DNA of 64,000 bases from contig JAEYTL010000023.1 of the NCBI GenBank assembly GCA_023434025.1, positions 24,776-88,775 of the forward strand, read 5' to 3'. The position numbers and the translations under genes are program-made. Shown one piece after another: positions 36,154 to 45,712 of the stretch (the first letter of the stretch is position 1; each line of letters begins with the position of its first letter). Source of the DNA: Bacteroidota bacterium. Lineage in GTDB: Bacteria > Bacteroidota > Bacteroidia > Flavobacteriales > Flavobacteriaceae. The notes below the pieces were generated by a model, which saw nothing but the letters and a program-made list of their open reading frames with translations, made no database searches and was not told the DNA's origin.

Positions 36154-36182
36154 TTTTCTTATTAATATTTTTAACGTTAAGT

Positions 36183-36213
36183 TTTGTAGTTAGCAGAAAA
36201 CAACTTATTTTTG
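36183..36213 (+). promoter_or_regulatory. ompA promoter, Bacteroidota type
   Basis: TTTG (36183-36186), 19 bp, then TATTTTTG (36206-36213). Both boxes fit the consensus exactly, consistent with a highly expressed outer-membrane protein. The leader to the ATG at 36253 is about 33 nt. Confidence 0.75.
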
Positions 36214-36252
36214 CATCAATTAACAATGTATTGTAATCAAAACAAATCAAGT

Positions 36253-37644
36253 ATGAAACATCTTAACAAATTAGTTGTCGCTATCTTTATGTTTGCAGGA
36301 CTAAGTTCTCAGGCTCAGGACAGCAATAACCCATGGGCAATCTCTTTTGGAGCAAATGCCGTTGACGGAGGTAGAGTTAGTGCTGCCGAGAGTGTTAAAA
36401 ATCAGTTTTCTGAATATTTTAATGCAAAAGATTATTGGAACATTGTTCCTTCGGTATCTTACTTAACAGTAACAAGACACGTAGGTGACAATTTCTCTTT
36501 TGGAGTAACCGGATCTTTTAACAAAATTGACAAGTTTGTATCTGAAAAATCACCCTTGAATAATGGGGATTATGTAGTTACAGATATCGATGAAATGTAC
36601 TATGCTATTGACGGTAACATCAACTATAGCGTTGGTACTTTTTTCAAATTTCTTGAGCCTGTTTTACACGTTGGTGGAGGTTACACTTTCTTGGGAGATA
36701 ACAGTGCCGGTACAGTTAACGGAGGTTTAGGATTTAATTTCTGGTTTTCAGAAGTAGTTGGTTTATCTGTTAAATCTACTTACAAACATTCATTTGAAGA
36801 TGACAGAACCGTTATGCCTGCTCATTTACAGCACTTTGCCGGTCTTACGTTCAAATTTGGCGGTAAAGATACAGATGGAGATGGAATTTATGATAAAGAT
36901 GATGCTTGTCCGGATGTGTTTGGTTTAAAACAATTCAACGGGTGTCCTGATACAGATGGAGACGGAATCATTGACAGCGAAGATGCTTGTCCTGAAACAT
37001 TTGGTTTAGCTGAATTCCAAGGTTGTCCTGATACAGACGGAGACGGTGTGCCGGATAAAGATGATGAGTGTCCGGAAGTAGCCGGTTTAAAATCGTTGAA
37101 AGGTTGTCCTGATACAGACGGAGACGGAATCGCTGATAAAGATGATGCTTGTCCAAATGAAAAAGGACCAAAAGAAAACAAAGGATGTCCATGGCCAGAC
37201 AGAGATGGTGACGGAGTTCTTGATAAAGATGACAAATGTCCGGATGTAAAAGGACCTGCTTCTAACCATGGTTGTCCGGAAGTTTCTGAAGAAGTAGTTA
37301 AACAATTGAATGATTTTGCTAAATCAATCTTATTTGATACAGGTAAATCTACAATCAAACAAGTTTCTTTCGGAACATTGGCATCTATCAAAAATGTAAT
37401 GAATGAGTATCCTCATGCAAGATTCAGAATTGAAGGACACACAGACAGCACAGGTTCATTGGCTACTAACGAAAGACTTTCTAAAGAAAGAGCAGCGGCT
37501 GTTAAAGATTACTTAATCGCTAATGGTGTTGATGCTTCAAGATTAGAGTCTGAAGGATTTGGTCCATCCAGACCAGTTGCTGATAACAAGACAGCTGCCG
37601 GTAGAGCTCAAAACAGAAGAACAGAAGTTGTTGTTATAAAATAA
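36253..37644 (+). CDS. OmpA-family outer membrane protein with TSP3 repeats
   Basis: A 463-residue outer-membrane protein that should tether the outer membrane to peptidoglycan. I start it at the ATG at 36253 (MKHLNKLVVAIFMFAG, signal peptide ending SSQAQ); the frame opens earlier at a TTG that lies in the promoter. An N-terminal beta-barrel of about 185 residues is followed by five calcium-binding thrombospondin type-3 repeats and a C-terminal OmpA domain (ILFDTGKSTIK, RFRIEGHTDSTGS, and the Arg of AQNRRTEV that contacts diaminopimelate). It has a strong promoter and terminator of its own. Confidence 0.95.
   Translation: MKHLNKLVVAIFMFAGLSSQAQDSNNPWAISFGANAVDGGRVSAAESVKNQFSEYFNAKDYWNIVPSVSYLTVTRHVGDNFSFGVTGSFNKIDKFVSEKSPLNNGDYVVTDIDEMYYAIDGNINYSVGTFFKFLEPVLHVGGGYTFLGDNSAGTVNGGLGFNFWFSEVVGLSVKSTYKHSFEDDRTVMPAHLQHFAGLTFKFGGKDTDGDGIYDKDDACPDVFGLKQFNGCPDTDGDGIIDSEDACPETFGLAEFQGCPDTDGDGVPDKDDECPEVAGLKSLKGCPDTDGDGIADKDDACPNEKGPKENKGCPWPDRDGDGVLDKDDKCPDVKGPASNHGCPEVSEEVVKQLNDFAKSILFDTGKSTIKQVSFGTLASIKNVMNEYPHARFRIEGHTDSTGSLATNERLSKERAAAVKDYLIANGVDASRLESEGFGPSRPVADNKTAAGRAQNRRTEVVVIK
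36868..37278 (+). repeat. Five tandem TSP3 repeats within ompA
   Basis: Five units of about 27 codons, each starting D(T/R)DGDG and ending in a GCP, encode calcium-binding loops. Unit-to-unit DNA similarity is high in the GATACAGA(T/C)GGAGA(C/T)GG part, so slippage or recombination could change copy number. Confidence 0.85.
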
Positions 37645-37666
37645 TTTCTTTTCAAAATAAATAATG

Positions 37667-37699
37667 AAACGCTCCGATTTATCGGAGCGTTTTTTTATT
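37667..37699 (+). terminator. Terminator of ompA
   Basis: A 12-bp perfect stem, AAACGCTCCGAT with ATCGGAGCGTTT around TT, followed by a T-rich tract. It stands between ompA and the AddB-like gene, whose ATG is only 17 nt after the stem. Confidence 0.9.
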
Positions 37700-37708
37700 T
37701 TTATAACC

Positions 37709-40462
37709 ATGAACACGCCCTCTTTTTTATCGTTGCTTGCCGGGTATATCATGGCAAACCATTCGTCTAAAATAGAAGAGTTAATTGTTGTACTTCCCAG
37801 CAAGAGAGCAAAAGTATTTTTATTAGAGGAATTAAGAAGGAAGATACAGCAGGACTGTTTTGCTCCCAGAATTATCAGTATTGAAGATTTTATTCAGGAT
37901 ATGGCCGGAATACGATCGGTGGATGCTATTGAACAGTTATTTGAGTTTTTTAATGTTTATATTGGTTTAACCGAAAAAAAAGATCAGCAATCGTTTGAAC
38001 AATTTTCTAATTGGGGAAAGATATTGTTGCAGGATTTCAATGAAATTGATCGCTATCTGTTATCGCCAAAACATGTTTTCTCATATCTGAAAGATATTGA
38101 GGCCATCAAAAGGTGGAACCTGGAGCCTCAGGATAAAACAAAAATGATAGACAATTACCTGTTGTTCTGGGAAAATATGCCTTTGTATTATGAAGCCTTC
38201 TACAGGCATTTACGCTCTAAGGGAATTGGCTACCAGGGATTAATTTACAGAGAGGCTGTAGAAAAACTGAGTGATTATACCAATACAATACCCCATAAAA
38301 TTATTTTTGCAGGATTTAACGCCCTGAATCAGGCCGAAGAGAAAATTTTTCAGCACCTGCTTTCCGTTGAAAAAGCAATTGTTTTGTGGGATGCCGAAGA
38401 AACATTTCTGAACGATCCTTATCATGATGCTGGTCTGTTTGCCAGAAGGATTAAACGCAGTTGGCCTTATTACAAGGCAAACCCCTATGAATGGATTTTT
38501 AACGAGTTCAGACACGCCAAGACGATTCAGGTTATGGGTACACCCAAAACCATCGGACAGGCAAAATTGGCAGGCCAAATAATTGAGTCCATTTCGGCGG
38601 AAGAACCGCTTGAAAAAATAGCGGTGGTTTTAGGAGAAGAAAATATGTTGATTCCGCTTCTGCATGCACTCCCTGATGCGGTTTCGGATCTCAATATAAC
38701 AATGGGGTATTCCGGAAAAAACAACCCTGTTCAATTATTGGTGTTTAAACTTTTCAGGATGCACCAAAATGCATTCAACCGGAGCCAATCCAGCTATGTT
38801 TTTTATTATAAAGATGTGTTGGAAGTACTTCAAAACCCTTTGGTAGAACCTTATGCCGGGGCTAAATCCGTTGTAAAGAAGATAAATGAGAATAATTACA
38901 CCTTTATAACCCATTCAAAATTAACACGGTTCTGCGAAACGGAAAACGACTTTTTTAAGTGTTTATTTGAAAAATGGGAAGCTAATCCGGTAGGTATTCT
39001 GGAAAAAATAGCAACAATTTTACTGCAAATCAAAAAATTTCTGCGGGATGAATCACCGGAAGATAAACTTACCGGTAGTTTTGTTTATGCGGTATTTAAG
39101 GTAATTAATAAATTACTGACTTATTGTAATCAGTATAATTATATCACCACGATAGAGGGACTCTTCGTGCTTTACAAGCAAATTGTCGACCTGATTGAAG
39201 TTTCTTTTGAAGGAGAGCCGCTGAAAGGATTACAGATTATGGGGGTTTTAGAAAGTCGTGTACTTGATTTCGACACCGTAATTATCACGTCAATGAATGA
39301 AGGTGTTTTTCCGGCCGGGAAGTCGCAAAATTCGTTTATTCCGTTAGATGTTAAGCGAGAATTGGGATTGCCCACATTTAAAGAAAAAGATGCCATTTAC
39401 ACCTATCATTTCTACCATTTACTGCAAAGAGCTAAAAATATATATTTGCTTTACAATACCGAATCGGAAGGAATTGATGCCGGTGAAAAAAGCCGGTTTA
39501 TAACCCAATTAGAAGTTGAAAAGCAACCCGGTCATGTCCTCTCACACCAGATTTATAATGCCTGTTTGCCGGAAAAGGCCCGGAATGCCATACAAGTAGC
39601 AAAATCAGCTTTAGTGATGGAGCGGTTGAAAGAAATGGCTGAAAATGGTTTTTCTCCCTCTACTTTAACAACCTATATTCGCAACCCGATTCAGTTTTAC
39701 TTTCAACGGATTTTACGAATTTCTGAAATAGATGAAGTGGAAGAGAACATTGCTGTTAACACCTTAGGGACTATTATTCACGGTGCTTTAGAAGAACTTT
39801 ACAAACCGTATTTGAATGTTTTTTTAAGCATTTCTATGGTTGAAACGATGCTTCAGGGAGCCAATGATGAGGTTTTAAAACAATTCAGGCTGGTTTATAA
39901 AGAAGGCGAGATTACTAAGGGCAAAAATTTATTGGCTTTTGAGGTAGCCAAGCGGAATGTCTATAATTTTCTTCAACTCGAAAAACGCTTACTTGACCAG
40001 GGTGATGGAGTCAAAATACTGTTTTTAGAGCAAAATTTCGGACAAATGCTGGTTGACGAACGTTTGCCGTTTCCCGTTAAAATAAAAGGAAATGTGGACA
40101 GAATTGAACTTAGAAACGGAAAAATCCGTATCATCGACTACAAAACCGGAAAAGTTGAACAAAACGGATTGGCCATCCAACAATGGCAAGGTTTAACGGA
40201 AGACATTAAACACGATAAAATCATTCAGTTGTTGTGTTATGCCTTCATGGTTCAGTCAGAACTCCCAAATACGGCATTAGAAGTGGGCATCATTTCATTC
40301 AAAAATTTAAAAGCCGGATTCATGCCTTTTCAGGTTAAAGAAGGCAGGGAATTAGTAAGCGATTTGATTGATGAAGAAGTGTTGAATGATTTTAAAACCG
40401 AATTGATTGGGTTGTTGAATCAAATTTTAAATGTTGATCTCCCGTTTGAGGAGAAAATATAA
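37709..40462 (+). CDS. addB: AddB-like PD-(D/E)xK nuclease
   Basis: A 917-residue partner of the AddA-like helicase in break repair. The frame opens at 37664 inside the ompA terminator; the ATG at 37709 (MNTPSFLSLLAGYIMAN) is the sensible start. The N-terminal part resembles an inactivated SF1 helicase (VVLPSKRAKVFLLEEL). The C-terminal nuclease has IKGNVDRIEL and IRIIDYKTGK. Where iron-sulfur AddB proteins have a Cys-Pro (YxxCPxxFY), this one reads YIRNPIQFYF, and I see no four-Cys cluster, so it probably lacks 4Fe-4S. kbl and ompA separate it from addA. Confidence 0.82.
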   Translation: MNTPSFLSLLAGYIMANHSSKIEELIVVLPSKRAKVFLLEELRRKIQQDCFAPRIISIEDFIQDMAGIRSVDAIEQLFEFFNVYIGLTEKKDQQSFEQFSNWGKILLQDFNEIDRYLLSPKHVFSYLKDIEAIKRWNLEPQDKTKMIDNYLLFWENMPLYYEAFYRHLRSKGIGYQGLIYREAVEKLSDYTNTIPHKIIFAGFNALNQAEEKIFQHLLSVEKAIVLWDAEETFLNDPYHDAGLFARRIKRSWPYYKANPYEWIFNEFRHAKTIQVMGTPKTIGQAKLAGQIIESISAEEPLEKIAVVLGEENMLIPLLHALPDAVSDLNITMGYSGKNNPVQLLVFKLFRMHQNAFNRSQSSYVFYYKDVLEVLQNPLVEPYAGAKSVVKKINENNYTFITHSKLTRFCETENDFFKCLFEKWEANPVGILEKIATILLQIKKFLRDESPEDKLTGSFVYAVFKVINKLLTYCNQYNYITTIEGLFVLYKQIVDLIEVSFEGEPLKGLQIMGVLESRVLDFDTVIITSMNEGVFPAGKSQNSFIPLDVKRELGLPTFKEKDAIYTYHFYHLLQRAKNIYLLYNTESEGIDAGEKSRFITQLEVEKQPGHVLSHQIYNACLPEKARNAIQVAKSALVMERLKEMAENGFSPSTLTTYIRNPIQFYFQRILRISEIDEVEENIAVNTLGTIIHGALEELYKPYLNVFLSISMVETMLQGANDEVLKQFRLVYKEGEITKGKNLLAFEVAKRNVYNFLQLEKRLLDQGDGVKILFLEQNFGQMLVDERLPFPVKIKGNVDRIELRNGKIRIIDYKTGKVEQNGLAIQQWQGLTEDIKHDKIIQLLCYAFMVQSELPNTALEVGIISFKNLKAGFMPFQVKEGRELVSDLIDEEVLNDFKTELIGLLNQILNVDLPFEEKI

Positions 40463-40523
40463 CAGATAAGGTATATAGTATTTTCCTTTTACACTTATAT
40501 GGCTTATAGGGTAAAAAAAAAGA

Positions 40524-41318
40524 TTATATCTTTTTCAGAAAATTAAGTAAAACGATTTTCAAATCCGTTTCATTTTCAATATGACTCATGTGTCCATCCG
40601 GAAAGGAAACGAATTCCACTTTGGTATTTTCTACTTGCTCAAGGCTGTCTTTGTAGTTTAAAACACCATCTTTTTTTCCTAAAATCAACAGAATGGGATA
40701 AGGAGAAAAATGCAACAACACTTCTCTGTCGTTGCGTATTTTCATGCCTTCCAACGCGGCTACGATTCCTTGAAGTGGTGTTTTTAAAGCTTCGTTGCGA
40801 ACGTCCTCTATTTTATCTGCTAAACGTTCCCGATTGTCTTCACTGAATAAATTGGCAATGCTCATGCGGACAAAAGCGGTGTAATTCTGTTTTACAGCCG
40901 CAATGGCCCGGTCACGGTTTGCTTTTCGCTCGTCGCTGTCTGCCCTTGAGGTGGAGTTCAGTAAAACCAGACCTTTTACATTATCCGGATATAACTCAGC
41001 AAAGGCCAGTGCCACATAGCCACCCATCGAATGTCCGATAAAAATCGCTTTCCTGATTTTGAGTTCATGCAACAGATGATGTACCATATCGGCCTGATCT
41101 TCCATGGTGTGAATGTAACCTATGCATTCTGTTTCGCCGTGACCCAATAAATCAATGGCAATAATGCGGTTTTTCTTGGAAAATTCCGGAATAAAGGCAT
41201 TCCACATCGAAAGGTTTTCCAAAAAGCCGTGTAATAATACAACTGTCGTGCCTTTTCCGGTATCGGTATAGCTGATTTTGGTGTTTTTGTAATGGATGTT
41301 TTTGGTTTCAGGTTTCAA
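40524..41318 (-). CDS. Alpha/beta-fold hydrolase
   Basis: A 264-residue serine hydrolase. It has the oxyanion motif VVLLHGFLENLSMW, the nucleophile elbow IGHSMGGYVALAF (Ser near 96), an acid near LGKKDGVLNY, and the catalytic His in FPDGHMSHIENET. The substrate is unknown; it resembles BioH/haloperoxidase-like esterases. There is no early ATG: the frame starts at a TTG (41318) inside a heptanucleotide repeat that fills its leader, so repeat changes could move or remove the start. It is transcribed alone after aminopeptidase P. Confidence 0.85.
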   Translation of the reverse strand: MKPETKNIHYKNTKISYTDTGKGTTVVLLHGFLENLSMWNAFIPEFSKKNRIIAIDLLGHGETECIGYIHTMEDQADMVHHLLHELKIRKAIFIGHSMGGYVALAFAELYPDNVKGLVLLNSTSRADSDERKANRDRAIAAVKQNYTAFVRMSIANLFSEDNRERLADKIEDVRNEALKTPLQGIVAALEGMKIRNDREVLLHFSPYPILLILGKKDGVLNYKDSLEQVENTKVEFVSFPDGHMSHIENETDLKIVLLNFLKKI

Positions 41319-41363
41319 GTTTCAAGTTTCAGGTTTCAGGTTTCAGGTTTCAGGTTTCAGGTT
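41304..41363. repeat. Heptanucleotide tandem repeat at the 5' end of the hydrolase gene
   Basis: About 8.6 copies of a 7-bp unit, GGTTTCA, with two AGTTTCA variants in the middle. It covers the first five codons and the leader of the hydrolase gene. A 7-bp unit is out of phase with codons, so a gain or loss of one copy shifts the frame. Confidence 0.9.
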
Positions 41364-41377
41364 GAAAATTCGTTTGA

Positions 41378-41408
41378 CAAAGTAAATTATAAGTAAATTA
41401 AAATCCAA
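41378..41408 (-). promoter_or_regulatory. Candidate promoter of the alpha/beta hydrolase
   Basis: On the minus strand, TTG (41406-41408), 20 bp, then TTACTTTG (41378-41385), one mismatch from TAnnTTTG. Transcription from about 41371 would make the heptanucleotide repeat the 5' leader. Confidence 0.4.
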
Positions 41409-41446
41409 TTTGAATGAAAAAAAACGACCCACATTCCTGCAAGCCG

Positions 41447-41474
41447 TCTATATTCCATTCTCTATATTCTATTT
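41447..41474. repeat. Tandem 14-bp repeat
   Basis: TCTATATTCCATTC (41447-41460) and TCTATATTCTATTT (41461-41474) abut each other just past the stop of aminopeptidase P. Function unknown. Confidence 0.7.
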
Positions 41475-41478
41475 TCTT

Positions 41479-42771
41479 TTACTCATTCATAATCGATTCA
41501 ATTTCTTCAACCTCAATCGGAATATTCCGCATCAGATTAAACGGTTCACCGCTTTTTTGAATTACCACATCATCCTCCAACCGGATACCAAACCCTTCTG
41601 CCGGGATATAAATACCGGGTTCCACCGTAAAAACCATATTGGCTTGCATGGGTTCGTGCAACAATCCGTAGTCGTGCGTGTCTAATCCTAAATGATGCGA
41701 GGTGCCGTGCATAAAATATTTTTTATACGCCGGCCATTCCGGATTTTCGTTTTGCACATCGGCTTTGTCCAAAAGACCTAAATTTAGTAATTCTGAGGTC
41801 ATTATTTTACCCACTTCCACATGGTATTCTTTCCATAAAGTTCCGGGAACTAATAGTTTAGTGGCTTCGTTCTTTACATTCAAAACCGCATTATAAACGG
41901 CTTTTTGACGGTCATTGAATTTCCCTGAAACCGGAATCGTTCTCGTCATATCACTTGAATAATTGGCATATTCTGCACCCACATCCAACAAAATCAAATC
42001 GCCTGCTTTGCATTGCTGGTTGTTTTCAATATAATGTAACACATTCGCATTGTTTCCCGAAGCAATAATTGGGGTATAAGCAAAGCCTTTGGAACGGTTT
42101 CTAATGAATTCGTGAGCAAATTCGGCTTCAATTTCATATTCCATCACATTGGGTTTCACAAACGAAAGCACTCTCCGGAAACCTTTTTCGGTTAAATCAC
42201 AGGCCTTTTGCAACAAGTCGATTTCCTCACTTTCTTTTACAGAACGCAAACGCTGTAAAATCGGGTTACTTTTTTCAACTTTATGAGCCGGGTAATTTTC
42301 CTTCCACCACTTTGTAAAACGAGCTTCGCGGGTTTCGGTTTCAATCGAGGCTCGGTAATGTTCATTGGTGTTGATATACATCGTATCGGCATAAGCCATG
42401 ACTTCCTTCAAAATCTTGTGAAAATCGGTCAGCCAATACACGGTTTTGATGCCGGAAACTTCAAACGCCCGTTCTTTGGTCAGTTTTTCACCTTCCCAAA
42501 CAGCAATATGCTCGTTGGTCTCTCTTAAAAACAGGATTTCTTTCAAATGCTGATAAGGAGCGTCCGGAAACAAAAGCAAGATGCTTTCTTCCTGATCAAC
42601 ACCCGACAAATAAAGAATATCACGGTGTTGTGCAAAAGGTAAAGTGCTGTCGGCACTCACCGGATAAATATCATTGGAATTAAAAACCGCCACGCTGTTT
42701 GGCTTCATTTGAGCAATAAATTTTGCCCGGTTTTTGATGTATAAATTGCGGTCAATCGGATGGTATTTCAT
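41479..42771 (-). CDS. pepP: Xaa-Pro aminopeptidase (aminopeptidase P)
   Basis: A dinuclear-metal peptidase that removes N-terminal residues before proline. I start it at the ATG at 42771 (MKYHPIDRNLYIKNR, 430 residues). An N-terminal creatinase-like domain (about 1-170) precedes the pita-bread catalytic domain, which holds all ligands: two Asp in LLDVGAEYANYSSDMTRTIP, His in FMHGTSHHLGLDTHD, and Glu in VEPGIYIP and IRLEDDVV. It is divergent from the BNR-repeat gene. Confidence 0.95.
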   Translation of the reverse strand: MKYHPIDRNLYIKNRAKFIAQMKPNSVAVFNSNDIYPVSADSTLPFAQHRDILYLSGVDQEESILLLFPDAPYQHLKEILFLRETNEHIAVWEGEKLTKERAFEVSGIKTVYWLTDFHKILKEVMAYADTMYINTNEHYRASIETETREARFTKWWKENYPAHKVEKSNPILQRLRSVKESEEIDLLQKACDLTEKGFRRVLSFVKPNVMEYEIEAEFAHEFIRNRSKGFAYTPIIASGNNANVLHYIENNQQCKAGDLILLDVGAEYANYSSDMTRTIPVSGKFNDRQKAVYNAVLNVKNEATKLLVPGTLWKEYHVEVGKIMTSELLNLGLLDKADVQNENPEWPAYKKYFMHGTSHHLGLDTHDYGLLHEPMQANMVFTVEPGIYIPAEGFGIRLEDDVVIQKSGEPFNLMRNIPIEVEEIESIMNE

Positions 42772-42895
42772 GATGAAAAATGTAAGTTGTATAAAAATCA
42801 AAATTAGTAAGAATACAGTGAATAGCTGTTAATTCAACGATAAAATTTTGTCAACAGCTCGGATATGCCTACTTTTCCGTATTAAAATTAATCTA

Positions 42896-45712
42896 ATGAG
42901 AAAAGAATGTTTAGGCCTGATCTGGCTTCTCTTTTTTGTCTCCGTTTCATGGGCTCAAAATACCGGTTTTTCTAAAGAAAATTCACTTGTAAAAAACATT
43001 GCTTTTCAAAGTGTTGGACCAACCATCATGAGCGGAAGAGTAGTTGATGTAGAAGTTAACCCCGATAACCCGATTGAATTTTATGTAGCCTATGCGTCGG
43101 GCGGACTGTGGTATTCTAATAACAACGGAATGAGTTTTACCCCGGTTATGGATTCGTCACCAACTCAAAACATAGGTGAAATTGCCGTAGATTGGAAAAC
43201 CGGAACCCTCTGGGTGGGAACCGGCGAACACAACGCATCCCGTTCTTCATATGCCGGCATCGGAATTTTAAAATCTGACGATAAAGGAGAAACCTGGCAG
43301 AATATGGGGCTGACCGACAGTCATCACATCGGAAAAATTGAAATCAACCCCAACAATTCCAAAGAAATAATTGTTGGGGTTACCGGACATTTGTATTCTA
43401 AAAACGCCGAAAGAGGTATTTATAAATCGACCGATGGTGGAAATTCATGGAAACAAACACTTTATATTGATGATGAAACCGGAATTATTGATATTTCTGT
43501 TTCCCCTGAAAACTTCAACATTCAATATGCTGCTGCCTGGAAAAAAGACCGGAAAGCGTGGAATTTTTTAGGCAGCGGTGCTACGTCCGGAATTTATAAA
43601 AGTGAAGATGGCGGAAATTCATGGAAACTGATTTCAACAGCTGAGAGCGGTTTTCCTACAGGTGATGGTGTAGGCAGAATTGGCTTAGCCGCATTTGATG
43701 ATAAAATTATTTACGCCTTGTTAGACAATCAAAATCCCCGACCGGCAACAGCGTCAAAAAATACCTCTTTGCCGGCCATGTTCAGTGTTCCGGGTGATGT
43801 TTTTATGCAAATTCCCGACAAAGAAGTTAATTCCTATCTCAAAAAACGCGGTCATACTGAAAAATACCGGGCTCAGAATTTAAAAAATCTGATCAAAGAC
43901 GGAACAATGAAACCGGAAGAGGTGAAATCAGTTCTTTTGGATGCCAATGCCGCACTGTTTGAAACGGAAGTGATCGGAGCAGAGGTTTATAAATCGAACG
44001 ATGGCGGAAAAACATGGAAAAAAACACACCCTGATTTTATAGATGATTTTTATTACTCGTATGGTTATTATTTTGGCAGAATAGCTGTGGATTTGAATGA
44101 TTCCGGTAAAATTTACCTTTCGGGTGTTCCTGTTTTAAAATCGGATGACGGAGGAAAATCGTTTGTGTCCATCAACCGGGAAAATGTACATGTAGATCAT
44201 CATATTGTATGGGTGAATCCAAAAAGACCGGGACACTTAATCAACGGGAACGATGGCGGATTAAACATTTCGTATGATGACGGAGCCAATTGGGTAAAAT
44301 GTAATTCACATGGAGTGAGTCAGTTTTATTCCGTAAATGTAGATTATCAGAAACCTTATAATATTTATGGCGGCATGCAGGACAATGGCGTTTGGGTTGG
44401 CCCCAGCAATTACAAGTATAATGTAGAATGGCATCAGGAAGGGAAGTATCCGTTTGAGAGTTTGATAGGAGGCGATGGCATGCAGACGCAGATTGACAGA
44501 AGAAACCCTAACATTGTTTTTACCGGTTTTCAGTTTGGAAATTATTACCGGATAGACCGGAGCAGGAAAGAAACCAGATACATTTCGCCCAAAGCCAAAA
44601 AAGATGAAAAGCCATTGCGGTTCAACTGGCAGACACCTGTTTTATTGTCTTCGCATAACCAGGATATTTTGTATATGGGATCGCAATATTTACACCGTTC
44701 ATTTGACCAGGGAGAAACGTGGACAAAAATTTCTCCCGATTTAACGCAAGGAGGAAGAGAAGGAAATGTAGCCTATGGAACGCTCACCACCATTAGCGAA
44801 AGCAAGCAGCAATTCGGATTGATTTATGCAGGCAGTGATGACGGTTTGGTGCACGTAACCAAAGACGGCGGTATAAACTGGCAGACTATTTCAACAACTT
44901 TTCCAAAAGATTTATGGGTTTCCCGAGTGGCGGCTTCTACACATAAAAATGAACGTGTTTATGTTACTTTGAATGGCTATCGTTGGGATGATTTTACTCC
45001 CTATGTTTATGTTTCGGATGATTACGGACAAACCTGGAGATCGATTGCTCCCAAATTTAAAACACTTTCTGTAAATGTTCTGACAGAAGATAATATCAAT
45101 CCGGATATTTTATACCTGGGGACGGATAATGGGGTGTATATTTCTTTTGATCAGGGAAAGGACTGGCAGACCTTTCATAAAGGGTTGCCTCCGGTGGCAG
45201 TGCACGATATGGTCATTCAAACCGAAGCCCGTGATTTGGTCGTTGGAACACACGGAAGATCAGTTTATAAAGTGAATTTAAAATCGATTCAGCAATTGAA
45301 TGAAGAAGTTTTAAAGTCAGATTTAAACCTTTTTTCAGTGGATAATCTGCCATATTCCAGTTTCTGGGGAAGTACCTGGAGCAAGTGGTTGCCCGCTAAT
45401 GAACCCAAAGTTACCCTGGATTATTATGCAAAGAAGGAGGGCGGAGTAACCGTTCAGGTTGTACACGAGAATGGAATAGTGGTGTTTGAAGAGAAACAAA
45501 CCGCTTCAGCCGGACTAAATCAATGGAAGTATGATGTTGAAATTTTAAAATCCGGAATCGAAAAATGGCAGAAGAAAGATAAAAAGATCACTTTGACCGC
45601 TTCTAAGAACGGTAAAACCTATCTCATCCCTGGAAAATATCAAATAAAAATCACGCAAGGAAAAATTTCTCAGACAACTCCTTTTGAAATCCTTAAAAAT
45701 GAAAGAAATTAA
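42896..45712 (+). CDS. Large secreted BNR/VPS10-like beta-propeller protein
   Basis: A 938-residue exported protein. The ATG at 42896 (MRKECLGLIWLLFFVSVSWAQ) starts a clear signal peptide. The body is made of BNR/Asp-box repeats of the form S(D/N)DGGxxW (for example KSDDKGETW, KSTDGGNSW, KSEDGGNSW, KSNDGGKTW, VTKDGGINW), which build one or two seven-bladed propellers related to VPS10 and sialidase-like folds. No catalytic motif is evident. It is often annotated as a glycosyl hydrolase, but that is not shown here. The C-terminal 140 residues look like a beta-sandwich. Its stop overlaps the ChaN-like start by 14 bp. Confidence 0.88.
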   Translation: MRKECLGLIWLLFFVSVSWAQNTGFSKENSLVKNIAFQSVGPTIMSGRVVDVEVNPDNPIEFYVAYASGGLWYSNNNGMSFTPVMDSSPTQNIGEIAVDWKTGTLWVGTGEHNASRSSYAGIGILKSDDKGETWQNMGLTDSHHIGKIEINPNNSKEIIVGVTGHLYSKNAERGIYKSTDGGNSWKQTLYIDDETGIIDISVSPENFNIQYAAAWKKDRKAWNFLGSGATSGIYKSEDGGNSWKLISTAESGFPTGDGVGRIGLAAFDDKIIYALLDNQNPRPATASKNTSLPAMFSVPGDVFMQIPDKEVNSYLKKRGHTEKYRAQNLKNLIKDGTMKPEEVKSVLLDANAALFETEVIGAEVYKSNDGGKTWKKTHPDFIDDFYYSYGYYFGRIAVDLNDSGKIYLSGVPVLKSDDGGKSFVSINRENVHVDHHIVWVNPKRPGHLINGNDGGLNISYDDGANWVKCNSHGVSQFYSVNVDYQKPYNIYGGMQDNGVWVGPSNYKYNVEWHQEGKYPFESLIGGDGMQTQIDRRNPNIVFTGFQFGNYYRIDRSRKETRYISPKAKKDEKPLRFNWQTPVLLSSHNQDILYMGSQYLHRSFDQGETWTKISPDLTQGGREGNVAYGTLTTISESKQQFGLIYAGSDDGLVHVTKDGGINWQTISTTFPKDLWVSRVAASTHKNERVYVTLNGYRWDDFTPYVYVSDDYGQTWRSIAPKFKTLSVNVLTEDNINPDILYLGTDNGVYISFDQGKDWQTFHKGLPPVAVHDMVIQTEARDLVVGTHGRSVYKVNLKSIQQLNEEVLKSDLNLFSVDNLPYSSFWGSTWSKWLPANEPKVTLDYYAKKEGGVTVQVVHENGIVVFEEKQTASAGLNQWKYDVEILKSGIEKWQKKDKKITLTASKNGKTYLIPGKYQIKITQGKISQTTPFEILKNERN

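Noticed and set aside
36868..37278. Noncoding tandem repeats in ompA
   Set aside because: The units keep codon phase and encode calcium-binding TSP3 repeats, so they are ordinary for this protein family.
41304..41363. CRISPR-like array
   Set aside because: The repeats are contiguous 7-bp units without spacers, and no cas genes are in the window.
42896..45712. Sialidase or glycosyl hydrolase activity of the BNR protein
   Set aside because: Asp-box repeats alone do not show catalysis; I see no sialidase Arg triad or FRIP motif, so it is called a beta-propeller protein.
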